This document shows positions 35,790 through 44,985 of a DNA stretch of 64,000 nt, one piece after another (positions within the stretch are counted from its first letter, which is position 1; the number at the start of each line of letters is the position of its first letter). Position numbers and translations under genes: made by a program. The stretch comes from Roseiconus lacunae (GTDB lineage Bacteria; Planctomycetota; Planctomycetia; Pirellulales; Pirellulaceae), in the NCBI RefSeq assembly GCF_008312935.1, contig NZ_VSZO01000014.1, forward strand, positions 186,001-250,000, written 5' to 3'. The notes under the pieces were generated by a model, which saw nothing but the letters and a program-made list of their open reading frames with translations, had not been told where the DNA came from and did not search any database.

Positions 35790-37949
35790 ATGCGACGAAA
35801 CCAAACCCTTTTAGGGGCGATACTGGCGATCGGATTGATAGCCGGATCCATTCACGCCCAAACTAGAGAAACCTTACCGAGCACGGAGCAACAGCGAATG
35901 ACGGATTCTGTTTTACTGCGGCCATGGACGGGACCATACGGCGGAGTCCCACCGTGGGACCGTGTTCGTCCCGAAGATTTTACGGCGGCGTTTGATGAAG
36001 CAATCAAGATGGCTCAAGCGGACATCGATGCGATTGCAACTCAAGCCGATCCACCGACCTTCGCCAACACCGTCGTCGCGATGGAAGATGCCGGAAAGAC
36101 GCTCGATCGTTTGGACGCGATCTTCGGTGTCTATTCTTCGAACTTGAACGTAGGGCCCATTCCAGACATCGAACGTGTCATCGCTCCAAAATTAGCGGCC
36201 CACTCCGATCGCATTTATCAAAATGAAAAGCTGTTCCATCGTTTGCAGTACATCTTCGAAAACGAGCTCGAATCGTTGCAGCCGGCTGAACAACGCCTGA
36301 TCGACGATCTTTACAAAACGTTCGTTCGTCGCGGAGCAAAGCTTGATTCAGGCGAAAAAGCCCAACTGTCTCAGATCAACGCCCAACTGGCTCGCTTGTT
36401 TACCGATTTCAGTCAAAACGTACTCGACGATGAAAAAAAATATGTCACCTGGGTCACCGACGAAACTGACTTGGCCGGTTTACCTAGCAGCGTGATCGCG
36501 TCGATGAAACGTGCCGCCGAAGAACGCGGTAAAGCTGATCAATGGGCCGTGACCAATACGCGGTCGTCGATGGATCCGGTCTTGACGTATGCCGATAATC
36601 GAAAACTACGGGAGCAGGTTTGGCGGACCTATTACAATCGATGTGACAACGGTGACGACAACGATAACAACGCATTGATCACCGAAATCCTTGCCCTGCG
36701 TTTGAAGCGGGCCAACCTTCTCGGTTACCCGACGCACGCGCACTGGCGACTTGAGTCAACGATGGCGAAGACTCCCGAAGCGACCGAAGCATTGATGAAT
36801 CAGGTTTGGGAAAAAGCAGTTGGCCGCGTTCACGAAGAAGTCGCCGACATGCAGCAGATTGCGGATGCCGAGGCGGCCAAATCAGGTGACAAGATCACGA
36901 TCGAGCCTTGGGACTATCGCTACTATGCCGAAAAGGTTCGCAAGGCGAAGTACGATCTTGATCTCGGTGAGGTCAAGCCGTATCTCCAGCTCGAAAAACT
37001 GCGGGAGGGCATGTTCTGGGTTGCCGGAGAGTTGTTTGGGTTTCAGTTTAAGGCTGTGACCGACGTCCCCGTATTTCATCCCGATGTACGTGTTTGGGAA
37101 GTGACCGACAAGTCGGGCGAGCACGTGGGGCTGTGGTACTTCGATCCATTTGCCCGAGAAGGCAAACGCAGCGGCGCGTGGATGACCGCATATCGTGTTC
37201 AACAGAACATCGACCAGCCGATCACCCCTATCGTTTCCAACAACAGTAATTTCGTTAAGGGCGGTGAAGGTGAAGTCGTCTTGATTTCTTGGGATGATGC
37301 GGTGACGCTATTCCACGAGTTCGGCCATGCGCTACATGGTCTGTCTTCGTCGGTTCGGTATCCCTCGCAAGCCGGAACCTCCGTCGCCCGCGACTACGTC
37401 GAGTTTCCTTCGCAGATCCTTGAGCACTGGTTGGAGACGCCAGAGATCTTGCAGCGATTCTGTTTGCACTACGAAACGAATGAACCGTTGCCCCAATCGC
37501 TGATCGACAAGATCGAAAAAGCGTCGACGTTCAATCAAGGCTTCGCGACGGTCGAATACCTTGCTAGCGCGATCGTCGACATGAAACTGCATACGTCTGA
37601 CCAAACGCAAATCGATCCCGACGAATTTGAAAAAACGACTTTGGCGTCGATCGGAATGCCTGACGAGTTGCCGATGCGTCACCGTACTCCGCACTTTATG
37701 CATATCTTCAGCAGCGATAGTTATTCGGCCGGTTACTATAGCTATCTCTGGGCGGACGCCTTGACGGCAGATGCGGCGGAGATGTTCGAACAGGCCGGCT
37801 CGTACTATGATCCCGTCGTTTCGGGCAAATTACGGGATCATGTGTTTTCTGTTGGCGATACCATCGATCCGGCGGAAGGCTTTCGTCGCTTCCGTGGACG
37901 TGATGTTGACACATCCGCGTTGATGCGGAAACGCGGGTTCAGTGACTGA
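35790..37949 (+). CDS. M3-family oligopeptidase (Dcp/OpdA-like), exported
   Basis: A 719-residue zinc metallopeptidase of family M3. A signal peptide (LLGAILAIGLIAGSIHAQ) precedes the mature part, so this is likely periplasmic, as Dcp-type dipeptidyl carboxypeptidases may be. The zinc site HEFGH is at residues 509-513, with the third ligand expected in the EFPSQILEHW stretch about 28 residues later. Other family segments: KRANLLGYPTHAHWRLESTMAKTPE, GLWYFDPFAREGKRSGAWM and the C-terminal YYSYLWADALTADAAEMF. Length fits the family (about 680-720). It probably degrades short peptides. The gene is convergent with the PVC protein gene 36 bases away. Confidence 0.95.
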   Translation: MRRNQTLLGAILAIGLIAGSIHAQTRETLPSTEQQRMTDSVLLRPWTGPYGGVPPWDRVRPEDFTAAFDEAIKMAQADIDAIATQADPPTFANTVVAMEDAGKTLDRLDAIFGVYSSNLNVGPIPDIERVIAPKLAAHSDRIYQNEKLFHRLQYIFENELESLQPAEQRLIDDLYKTFVRRGAKLDSGEKAQLSQINAQLARLFTDFSQNVLDDEKKYVTWVTDETDLAGLPSSVIASMKRAAEERGKADQWAVTNTRSSMDPVLTYADNRKLREQVWRTYYNRCDNGDDNDNNALITEILALRLKRANLLGYPTHAHWRLESTMAKTPEATEALMNQVWEKAVGRVHEEVADMQQIADAEAAKSGDKITIEPWDYRYYAEKVRKAKYDLDLGEVKPYLQLEKLREGMFWVAGELFGFQFKAVTDVPVFHPDVRVWEVTDKSGEHVGLWYFDPFAREGKRSGAWMTAYRVQQNIDQPITPIVSNNSNFVKGGEGEVVLISWDDAVTLFHEFGHALHGLSSSVRYPSQAGTSVARDYVEFPSQILEHWLETPEILQRFCLHYETNEPLPQSLIDKIEKASTFNQGFATVEYLASAIVDMKLHTSDQTQIDPDEFEKTTLASIGMPDELPMRHRTPHFMHIFSSDSYSAGYYSYLWADALTADAAEMFEQAGSYYDPVVSGKLRDHVFSVGDTIDPAEGFRRFRGRDVDTSALMRKRGFSD

Positions 37950-37985
37950 TCCAAGATCGGTCGAAAAGTTGTTTCCTTGCCGACG

Positions 37986-40900
37986 CTAACGAAGCGTTTT
38001 CAGGTAGGCGACCAAATCACGGACCTCGGCCGCCGATAGAACGGCGGTCATGTCCGGCATCAGCGAGACCTGTTTGTCGGCGACTTGTTCGATATCCTCT
38101 TGAGAGAGTTTTTGTTCTTTCCCATTCGCATCGATCAATACCATCCAGTCGTCGTCTTCGCGTTTTAAAACACCTTGGACGACGTTTCCATCGGCCATCA
38201 ACACTGTTTGTACGTTGTACTTGGCGTCGATCTCCGCACTGGGATAAACGACGGCGCGTAGCAAATAGTCGGCGTCACGTTTCTTCGCTATCTTTGTCAG
38301 TTCAGGACCAATCTCACTGCCGCCGCGACCGATCCGGTGGCAGCGGCTGCATTGGGCGCGTAGGTCGGAGCGGAAAATTCGCTCGCCTTCTTTGGCATTT
38401 CCGCCGTCGCGAGCGAACGCAAACTGACGGTGTTTGTCCGACGGCAACGATTCAAGATGATCGAATGCGTTGATCTGGTTTTGAATAGCCGAAAGTTTCG
38501 GCGAATGCGGTGACCGCGTTAGAATTGCGGAGTAAACATCAAGAGATAACTTTGAATCCAACGATCCGTCGTGGAGTTGTTTGGCAAGTTCAAGGAGTTG
38601 TTCGTCCGCTGTATCGGATTGATGAATCGCCAATCGCCTGATCACCGTTTGCTTGACCGCGGGCGATCCGTCTCTCAAGCGAGCTGATAACACAGGCATC
38701 GCTTTCTGGGGATCAAGTGCAGACAAGGCCGCGAGGGCCTGAGTTGCGATCGAATCGGTGCTGTCTTGGCTAAGGTCGATGAACAATGCGACCCGACGTT
38801 GGATGGGAATCTCGTGATCGCCTGCTTCAGAGATCATCTGTAATGCTTCCAGGCGAAGCCCGACCGGCGTTTGATCGTCAACCGAGAGTGCCAACATTGC
38901 CGCAGGAGAAAGCGTTAGCTTGAGCGTTCGTGCTGCTTTGGCTGCCGCGACTCGAACTTCGACCGGTGCCTGGCGAATCAGCTCGCCGAGGATTTTCGTT
39001 GTGACCTGAGGATCGAAAGAACGTGTTTGCGATTCATTTCGCCTGCGACCGTCGACCCGATCGAGTAAGGGCGGAGCATTCCAGACGCCGAGTGCGTCGC
39101 AAGCGTCCGCTCGCATCGACGCAGGCTGGGTTTCGTCGGTGGCAAACCGCAGCAATCGACTGGCTGCGTCGTTGGTTCCCAAGCGGACGTTGGCATTGAT
39201 CGCACGACGTGTGAATGCATCGGGGACAGCTGCTTTGCCCAAATGGTTCGCCAGCATCGGTAGTGCGTCAGGGATCGAGAAATCGTCGTGAATCGCACGA
39301 GCCGCCTCGGTGACGACTGCCGATGATGGGTCATCGAGATAGTTTGCGACAACAGGAGATCGCAATCTTCGCAGCGCAACTACCGCACATAGGCGTGTGG
39401 TTATCGATGGTTGGGCGCGGAGTTCGGCTAGCTGACGTGGCGTCGCACACGTCGTCATCGCCGTCGTGATCGCGTGACGCATGTAGTGCTGATTGAAAGG
39501 CGTTTGATTTGCCAAGTTGATCAGTGCGTCCAACGCATTGGCCGATGGGCAGCGTCCGAGAGCCAAGGCGGCATGAACTCGCACGTGCAAGTCATCATCG
39601 GTTAGCAGCGGAATTAGAACGTCTGGTGATGAGCAGCCCGATTCGCCGAGGACCTTGACGGCCACCGCGCGAAGGTTTTCATTCGGTGACTTCAGAACAG
39701 GAAACAGGACGTCGCTACTGATGTCACCGGTTCGAACCATTTGTCCGATAGCCCAGATCGCGTGGACTCGGGCAAGGGCATCCGCCTCGTTGTTGTTCGC
39801 CACGGCGACCAGTGGGGCGATCGTTTTTCGGCTTACAAGCTCAAACTGAACTCGCAATCGTACACGTTGGTCGACATGAGCAAGCTGATCGACAAGCTGG
39901 TCCGTCTCAAGTGTACTAAAATCGACGTTCAACCAGTGAACGACGGATTGCCGATCCGCTATTTCGGCATCGGACAATTGGTTCACTGGGACATCAATTC
40001 GCTGGATGGACCCTGACTGCGTCAACGGATAGCCGCCTCCCCAGTCAGCTCCGTACAAACCGCCGTCAGGCCCAAAGGCAATCCCCACAATTGGAACACC
40101 TTCTCCGATTTTGTGGTCATCGACCATCTTGAAGGTATCGCCTTCGGCTTCGACACGAAAAGCGTATTGGCCACCGTTCGGTGCTTCGGTCATGAAGAAG
40201 TAGTCTTTGTACGACCGAGATAACGCGGCACCGGGATTCATTTTGAACCCGGCCGGTCCGTCGACAAAGTAGCGGATCGGTGGCAGAAGATAGGCGGGAT
40301 GCTCTGGGCCGGCAATTTCCCAAAGCCGTTCGTCAGTCCACGGGTTGAATTCATCCGACCGGTATTGATAGTTACATCGCCAACCGGCATCCATCTGATC
40401 GACAATCCAAACGAATCGCTCTTTTTCTCCGGGGCGATCGGAATCGTTATCAACACCGAACAGATTGCCGAATCGATCGAATGCGAATTCCTGAACGTTG
40501 CGCAGTCCATGGGCGTAGACTTCGAAATCGCTGCCATCGAGGTTGCAACGCATCACGCCGCCTTGATTGGGATAGTGAAACAGTTTGCCCTCGGCGGTGG
40601 TTACCGAAATGCCTTTGTCACCGATCGACCAGTATAGTTTTCCATCGGGGCCGATAATCAACCCATGCATGTCGTGTCCGGCGTAGGCGATGTGCAGCCC
40701 AAAACCAGTCGCGACGACGGACCGTTGATCAGCCACATCATCGCCATCTGAATCAGTCAGCTTCCAGACGTCGGGCGCGATCGTGGCGTACACAGAGTCT
40801 TCGTGATGAAGCACGCCAGCTGCGATTCCGGTCACTTCGGTCTGAAAGCCTTCGGCGTAAACGTTGGTCTCGTCTGCGACCCCATCACCATCGGTATCGG

Positions 40901-41381
40901 CAAATCGATGAATCCGTTCGCTGATCACCGTCAGATCACGCCAATCGTACTGTCCGTCCTGATTGAGATCTTCGACGTGTTTTGCGTTCGCAACTTGATC
41001 ACCGCCGATGGCAAGCGTTCGCCTTAGAAAGTGTTTTTTATCATCGATCGAAGCGAGGCCAACATCATCGGGAATCCACTCACTATGAGCACGGATGTCG
41101 AGGTCTTGGATTTTTCGTCGCTGTGTCTGTGTGGCATAAACGGTACCGTCGTTGGCAACACTTACTGCGACCGGATCGGGAACATTGATGTCTCCGCTCC
41201 ACTTCTTGTACTGCAACTTCGGATGGGGAGATGACGCAATAGAATCCGTTTCCAAAACTTGCGCGTGAACGAGGGTATGCCAAGGAGGAAGCAACACGCA
41301 TAAAACCAGAACGCGAAACGTAAGCGTCTGAACGCGAGAAGGTGTCGGGGGTACAGTCATCGGAATCAAGCGGGGGATCAA
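37986..41381 (-). CDS. PVC-type protein: beta-propeller dehydrogenase-like domain, HEAT repeats, C-terminal c-type heme domain
   Basis: A 1131-residue exported protein with a signal peptide (FRVLVLCVLLPPWHTLVHAQ). Residues about 50-450 form the PVC membrane-bound dehydrogenase-like propeller (GVADETNVYAEGF, HDMHGLIIGPDGKLYWSIGD, VDNDSDRPGEKERFVWI, FGPDGGLYGADWGGGY). About 500-980 are HEAT-like helical repeats (VRVHAALALGRCPSANALDALI). The last 140 residues contain the cytochrome c site CSRCH, followed by GGSEIGPELTKIA and the PVC-specific tail (LLRAVVYPSAEIDAKY, VVQGVL). The family is characteristic of Planctomycetes and Verrucomicrobia; it is probably a periplasmic redox enzyme for sugars or related compounds, substrate unknown. 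Alternative ATGs exist a few codons downstream (for example at M8). Confidence 0.92.
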   Translation of the reverse strand: MIPRLIPMTVPPTPSRVQTLTFRVLVLCVLLPPWHTLVHAQVLETDSIASSPHPKLQYKKWSGDINVPDPVAVSVANDGTVYATQTQRRKIQDLDIRAHSEWIPDDVGLASIDDKKHFLRRTLAIGGDQVANAKHVEDLNQDGQYDWRDLTVISERIHRFADTDGDGVADETNVYAEGFQTEVTGIAAGVLHHEDSVYATIAPDVWKLTDSDGDDVADQRSVVATGFGLHIAYAGHDMHGLIIGPDGKLYWSIGDKGISVTTAEGKLFHYPNQGGVMRCNLDGSDFEVYAHGLRNVQEFAFDRFGNLFGVDNDSDRPGEKERFVWIVDQMDAGWRCNYQYRSDEFNPWTDERLWEIAGPEHPAYLLPPIRYFVDGPAGFKMNPGAALSRSYKDYFFMTEAPNGGQYAFRVEAEGDTFKMVDDHKIGEGVPIVGIAFGPDGGLYGADWGGGYPLTQSGSIQRIDVPVNQLSDAEIADRQSVVHWLNVDFSTLETDQLVDQLAHVDQRVRLRVQFELVSRKTIAPLVAVANNNEADALARVHAIWAIGQMVRTGDISSDVLFPVLKSPNENLRAVAVKVLGESGCSSPDVLIPLLTDDDLHVRVHAALALGRCPSANALDALINLANQTPFNQHYMRHAITTAMTTCATPRQLAELRAQPSITTRLCAVVALRRLRSPVVANYLDDPSSAVVTEAARAIHDDFSIPDALPMLANHLGKAAVPDAFTRRAINANVRLGTNDAASRLLRFATDETQPASMRADACDALGVWNAPPLLDRVDGRRRNESQTRSFDPQVTTKILGELIRQAPVEVRVAAAKAARTLKLTLSPAAMLALSVDDQTPVGLRLEALQMISEAGDHEIPIQRRVALFIDLSQDSTDSIATQALAALSALDPQKAMPVLSARLRDGSPAVKQTVIRRLAIHQSDTADEQLLELAKQLHDGSLDSKLSLDVYSAILTRSPHSPKLSAIQNQINAFDHLESLPSDKHRQFAFARDGGNAKEGERIFRSDLRAQCSRCHRIGRGGSEIGPELTKIAKKRDADYLLRAVVYPSAEIDAKYNVQTVLMADGNVVQGVLKREDDDWMVLIDANGKEQKLSQEDIEQVADKQVSLMPDMTAVLSAAEVRDLVAYLKTLR

Positions 41382-41723
41382 TTGGCGGAACGGTGGAGGT
41401 CCCCATTGTACTCATCGGAGCGAACCCAGAATGGCAAATCGTCCCGGCGGATCAGCCCTGAACCGCAGACGTGAGCTTCGAGCATTGGCCGTCGTCGATG
41501 GACGGCAGCCGGGACAACGAATGCAGGTGTCCTTGAAGCCAGCCATATGCTGTTGGCTATCGTTTTTTGACCATCGCACTCGTCGGGATGGAATCCGAAG
41601 TCAGCAATTCTCTCTGACCACCGGTGGATGATTCCAGCGAGTCGACTCGCGAAAACTCAAGGCTGATCAAGAGACTTCGCTCCTGCCGTTGCCGATTGCG
41701 CCCCGACGGTTTACCGTGACGTC
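41382..41723. other. Intergenic region upstream of dnaE2
   Basis: About 340 bases between divergent genes. A 66-codon frame (41431-41631) has no recognisable features. I looked for a LexA box (palindromic GTAC- or GAAC-N4-GTTC-like) and for imuA/imuB-like sequences and saw none. Confidence 0.45.
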
Positions 41724-44700
41724 ATGAAATATGCGGAACTGCACTGCAAGAGTAATTTCTCGTTCCTTTGCGGGGCGTCTCATCCGGACGAACTCGTCAC
41801 GAGGGCGATTGAGCTGGGGTATTCCGCCTTGGCGATGACCGATTCGGAAACGCTGGCGGGCGTGGTTCGAGGGTTTGGCGCTGCCCGAGATGCCGGCTTC
41901 CAATACATCGTCGGCTCGGAAATTCATCCCATCGATGCGCCTTCGTTGGTTTTGTGGCCGACCGACCGAGCCGCCTACGGCCGTTTGTGCCAGCTGATTT
42001 CCCGCGGTCGCCTTCGGCGGGAAAAAGGAGCTTGTGAGATTCGTTGGGCAGATGTTATCGAGTTCGGCGAAGGAATGATCGCCGGCGCGATTGCTTCGGG
42101 AGAGAACAACCCAGGTGTTGCGGCGGATACGACAAAAGACACGCCCTCCGCTGAATCGCCAACGAATCGTCCTAAACTGACCACTGATTTTTTACGTGGA
42201 CCGTTTCGAGAGCTATTTTCAGACTCTGCGTACCTGCTTTGTTCGTTGCACCTTGGTCCCGATGACGCTGCCATCTTGCGACGATTCGACCGGCTATCGC
42301 TTCAATCCGGCGTGCCATGCGTTGCGGCTGGTAATGTGCACTATCACGTCGCAGAAAGAATGTTATTACACGATTGCGTGACGGCAATCCGCAACGGCAC
42401 GACGATCGATCAGGTTCACGAACAACGGTTCGCCAACAGCCAGTTTCATTTGCGGTCGCTCGATGAAATCCAGTTCCTCTTTCGGGATCTGCCGGGAGCG
42501 ATCGAACGGACCATTGAAATCGCCGAGCGGTGCCAATTTTCTCTCGCCGAACTTCGCTACGAGTATCCCGAAGAGATCGCGCCGGCGGGGATGTCGCTGA
42601 TCGAGCATCTCAAGCGTTTGACGTGGGAAGGTGCGAAGCAACGTTGGCCAGACGGCGTTCCCACTCGGATCATCGACTCACTACGTCACGAGATGAAGTT
42701 GATCGAAGAGTTGCACTACGAAGCATACTTTTTGACCGTTTGGGACATGGTTCGCTTTGCCCGCAGCCGGAATATCCTTTGTCAGGGACGTGGCAGCGCC
42801 GCCAATTCGACGGTTTGTTACTGCTTGGGGATTACCAGTGTCGATCCCACGCAAAACGATCTGCTGTTCGAGCGGTTTATCAGCCGGGAACGCAATGAAG
42901 CCCCTGACATTGACGTGGATTTCGAGCACCAACGTCGTGAAGAAGTGTTGCAGTATCTCTACGAAAAGTACGGTCGTGATCGTGCCGGGATGACTGCGAC
43001 GGTGACAAGCTATCGTGGGAAAAGCGCGATCCGGGAAGTCGGGAAAGCACTTGGGTTGTCATCTGACATGATTGATTCATTGTCAAAGATGGCCGGTGAT
43101 TACCGTGGCACACAAGAAAAAATTCCCGGCGGTCTCGATGCCTGTGGACTTGACATCGATTCAGACATTGGCAAACGATTTGCCTACCTTGTCGAAAACC
43201 TGATGGGATTCCCGAGGCACTTATCACAACATGTCGGGGGCATGGTGATGTCCGCGGGGAAGTTGTGTGAGTTGTGTCCGATCGAAAACGCCGCCATGGA
43301 AGGACGGACGGTGATTCAGTGGGACAAGGATGATCTGGACGAGCTTGGTATTCTGAAAGTCGACGTCCTATCGCTGGGAATGCTCTCTGCGATTCACCGT
43401 TGTTTCGATCTGGTAAAAAAACATCATCAAAAGACATGGTCGTTGTCAACGATCCCACACGGCGATCGAGCGACGTACGACATGATTTGCCAGGCCGACA
43501 CGATGGGCGTATTCCAGATCGAAAGCCGCGCGCAAATGAGTATGCTGCCGCGGTTGCGTCCTCGCTGTTTCTACGACCTGGTGATCGAAGTTGCGATCGT
43601 CCGCCCGGGCCCGATTCAAGGCGACATGGTGCATCCGTTCTTGAAGGCGCGTGAAAACCCAGCGGCAGTCGTCTATCCCAGCGAGCCAATTAAACAGGTG
43701 CTGGAAAAGACGTTAGGCGTTCCCATTTTTCAAGAGCAAGCGATGCGTTTGGCGGTCGTCGCCGCCGGGTTTACTCCCGGTGAGGCCGATCAATTGCGGC
43801 GTGCGATGGCTGCTTGGCGACGCCCCGGTGTCATCGATCGCTTTCGTACCAAGTTGCTCGAAGGGATGAAACGGAACGGTTTGGCTGGCAAATTTGCCGA
43901 TCAAGTCTTCAACCAGATTCGTGGCTTTGGCGAGTACGGATTCCCTGAATCACATGCGGCCAGTTTTGCGTTACTGGTGTACGTCTCGTGCTTCCTTAAG
44001 CGTCACTATCCGGCTGCGTTCTGTTGCTCGTTGCTCAACAGTCAACCGATGGGATTCTACGCACCGGCGCAATTGGTTGCCGATGCCAAAGAACATGGTG
44101 TCGAAGTGTTGCCAGTCGATGTGAACGAAAGTGACGTCGAGTCGTCGCTCGAAGTACTGCCGGGAAAGCAATCCCCCGCGATTCGTTTAGGACTTCAGAG
44201 CATTCGATCGCTTCCCGCAGAAGACGGGCGGCGCATCGCAATCGAAAGAAGCATTCGTGGTCCGTATCGTGATGTGACCGACTTGACACGTCGAGCAAAA
44301 ATCGGTCAAGCGGCTGTTTCATTATTGGCCGACGCGGATGCGCTTCGTGGTCTCGTCGGCGATCGGCGTGCTGCGATTTGGCAGTCGCTCGGCCAATCGG
44401 AAAATCCGGCCGATGCACCCCTGTTGGATTCCGTCGACGATGACGAACCGCTGCCGGAGCAACTTGTCGCGATGTCTCCCATCGAGGAGGTCTTTGCCGA
44501 CTACAACACGACCGGAATGAGCTTGAAAGCGCATCCGATTTCTTTTGTCCGTGACGAGCTAAAGACCAAGCGTTGTGTTTGTGCGACGGAACTGCCTGAC
44601 TTGCGTGATGGTCGCCACGTCCGGATCGCGGGACTGGTAACCATCCGGCAACGGCCTGGGACTGCCAAAGGAATCACCTTTGTGACGCTCGAAGACGAAA

Positions 44701-44894
44701 CCGGGTCGATGAACTTGGTGATTTTCCCGAAGGTCTGGCAAGCGTTCTTTCGCGTTGCCAAAACAAGCAATGCATGGTTGGTCGACGGAAAACTGGAAAA
44801 CCGGCAAGGCGTCATCCACGTTATCGTCGGACGCCTGACAGACCTGTCGAGCGAAGTGAGCGGGCTTCGATTGCGATCCAGAGATTTTCACTGA
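41724..44894 (+). CDS. dnaE2: Error-prone DNA polymerase III alpha subunit (DnaE2/ImuC)
   Basis: A 1056-residue C-family polymerase used in damage-induced mutagenesis. The N-terminal PHP domain begins AELHCKSNFSFLCGASHPDEL, the DnaE2-typical form. Polymerase motifs: ILCQGRGSAANSTVCYCLG, APDIDVDFEHQRREEV with the catalytic aspartates, TVTSYRGKSAIREVGKALG, and FGEYGFPESHAASFALLVY, again typical of DnaE2. A C-terminal OB fold (VRIAGLVTIRQRPGTAKGITFVTLED) ends the protein; the long C-terminal tail of replicative DnaE1 is absent. DnaE2 usually works with ImuA and ImuB, often as an operon, but neither is adjacent here. It is followed after about 90 bases by a sulfatase, probably separate. Confidence 0.96.
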   Translation: MKYAELHCKSNFSFLCGASHPDELVTRAIELGYSALAMTDSETLAGVVRGFGAARDAGFQYIVGSEIHPIDAPSLVLWPTDRAAYGRLCQLISRGRLRREKGACEIRWADVIEFGEGMIAGAIASGENNPGVAADTTKDTPSAESPTNRPKLTTDFLRGPFRELFSDSAYLLCSLHLGPDDAAILRRFDRLSLQSGVPCVAAGNVHYHVAERMLLHDCVTAIRNGTTIDQVHEQRFANSQFHLRSLDEIQFLFRDLPGAIERTIEIAERCQFSLAELRYEYPEEIAPAGMSLIEHLKRLTWEGAKQRWPDGVPTRIIDSLRHEMKLIEELHYEAYFLTVWDMVRFARSRNILCQGRGSAANSTVCYCLGITSVDPTQNDLLFERFISRERNEAPDIDVDFEHQRREEVLQYLYEKYGRDRAGMTATVTSYRGKSAIREVGKALGLSSDMIDSLSKMAGDYRGTQEKIPGGLDACGLDIDSDIGKRFAYLVENLMGFPRHLSQHVGGMVMSAGKLCELCPIENAAMEGRTVIQWDKDDLDELGILKVDVLSLGMLSAIHRCFDLVKKHHQKTWSLSTIPHGDRATYDMICQADTMGVFQIESRAQMSMLPRLRPRCFYDLVIEVAIVRPGPIQGDMVHPFLKARENPAAVVYPSEPIKQVLEKTLGVPIFQEQAMRLAVVAAGFTPGEADQLRRAMAAWRRPGVIDRFRTKLLEGMKRNGLAGKFADQVFNQIRGFGEYGFPESHAASFALLVYVSCFLKRHYPAAFCCSLLNSQPMGFYAPAQLVADAKEHGVEVLPVDVNESDVESSLEVLPGKQSPAIRLGLQSIRSLPAEDGRRIAIERSIRGPYRDVTDLTRRAKIGQAAVSLLADADALRGLVGDRRAAIWQSLGQSENPADAPLLDSVDDDEPLPEQLVAMSPIEEVFADYNTTGMSLKAHPISFVRDELKTKRCVCATELPDLRDGRHVRIAGLVTIRQRPGTAKGITFVTLEDETGSMNLVIFPKVWQAFFRVAKTSNAWLVDGKLENRQGVIHVIVGRLTDLSSEVSGLRLRSRDFH

Positions 44895-44985
44895 ATCCGA
44901 TCGATGCCATCTGGTACCTGCCGAAGTGGCTATACTTTCTCATCCCTACCTTTCGACGATTGCCCTCCACAGAAAAGTTCTTTCG

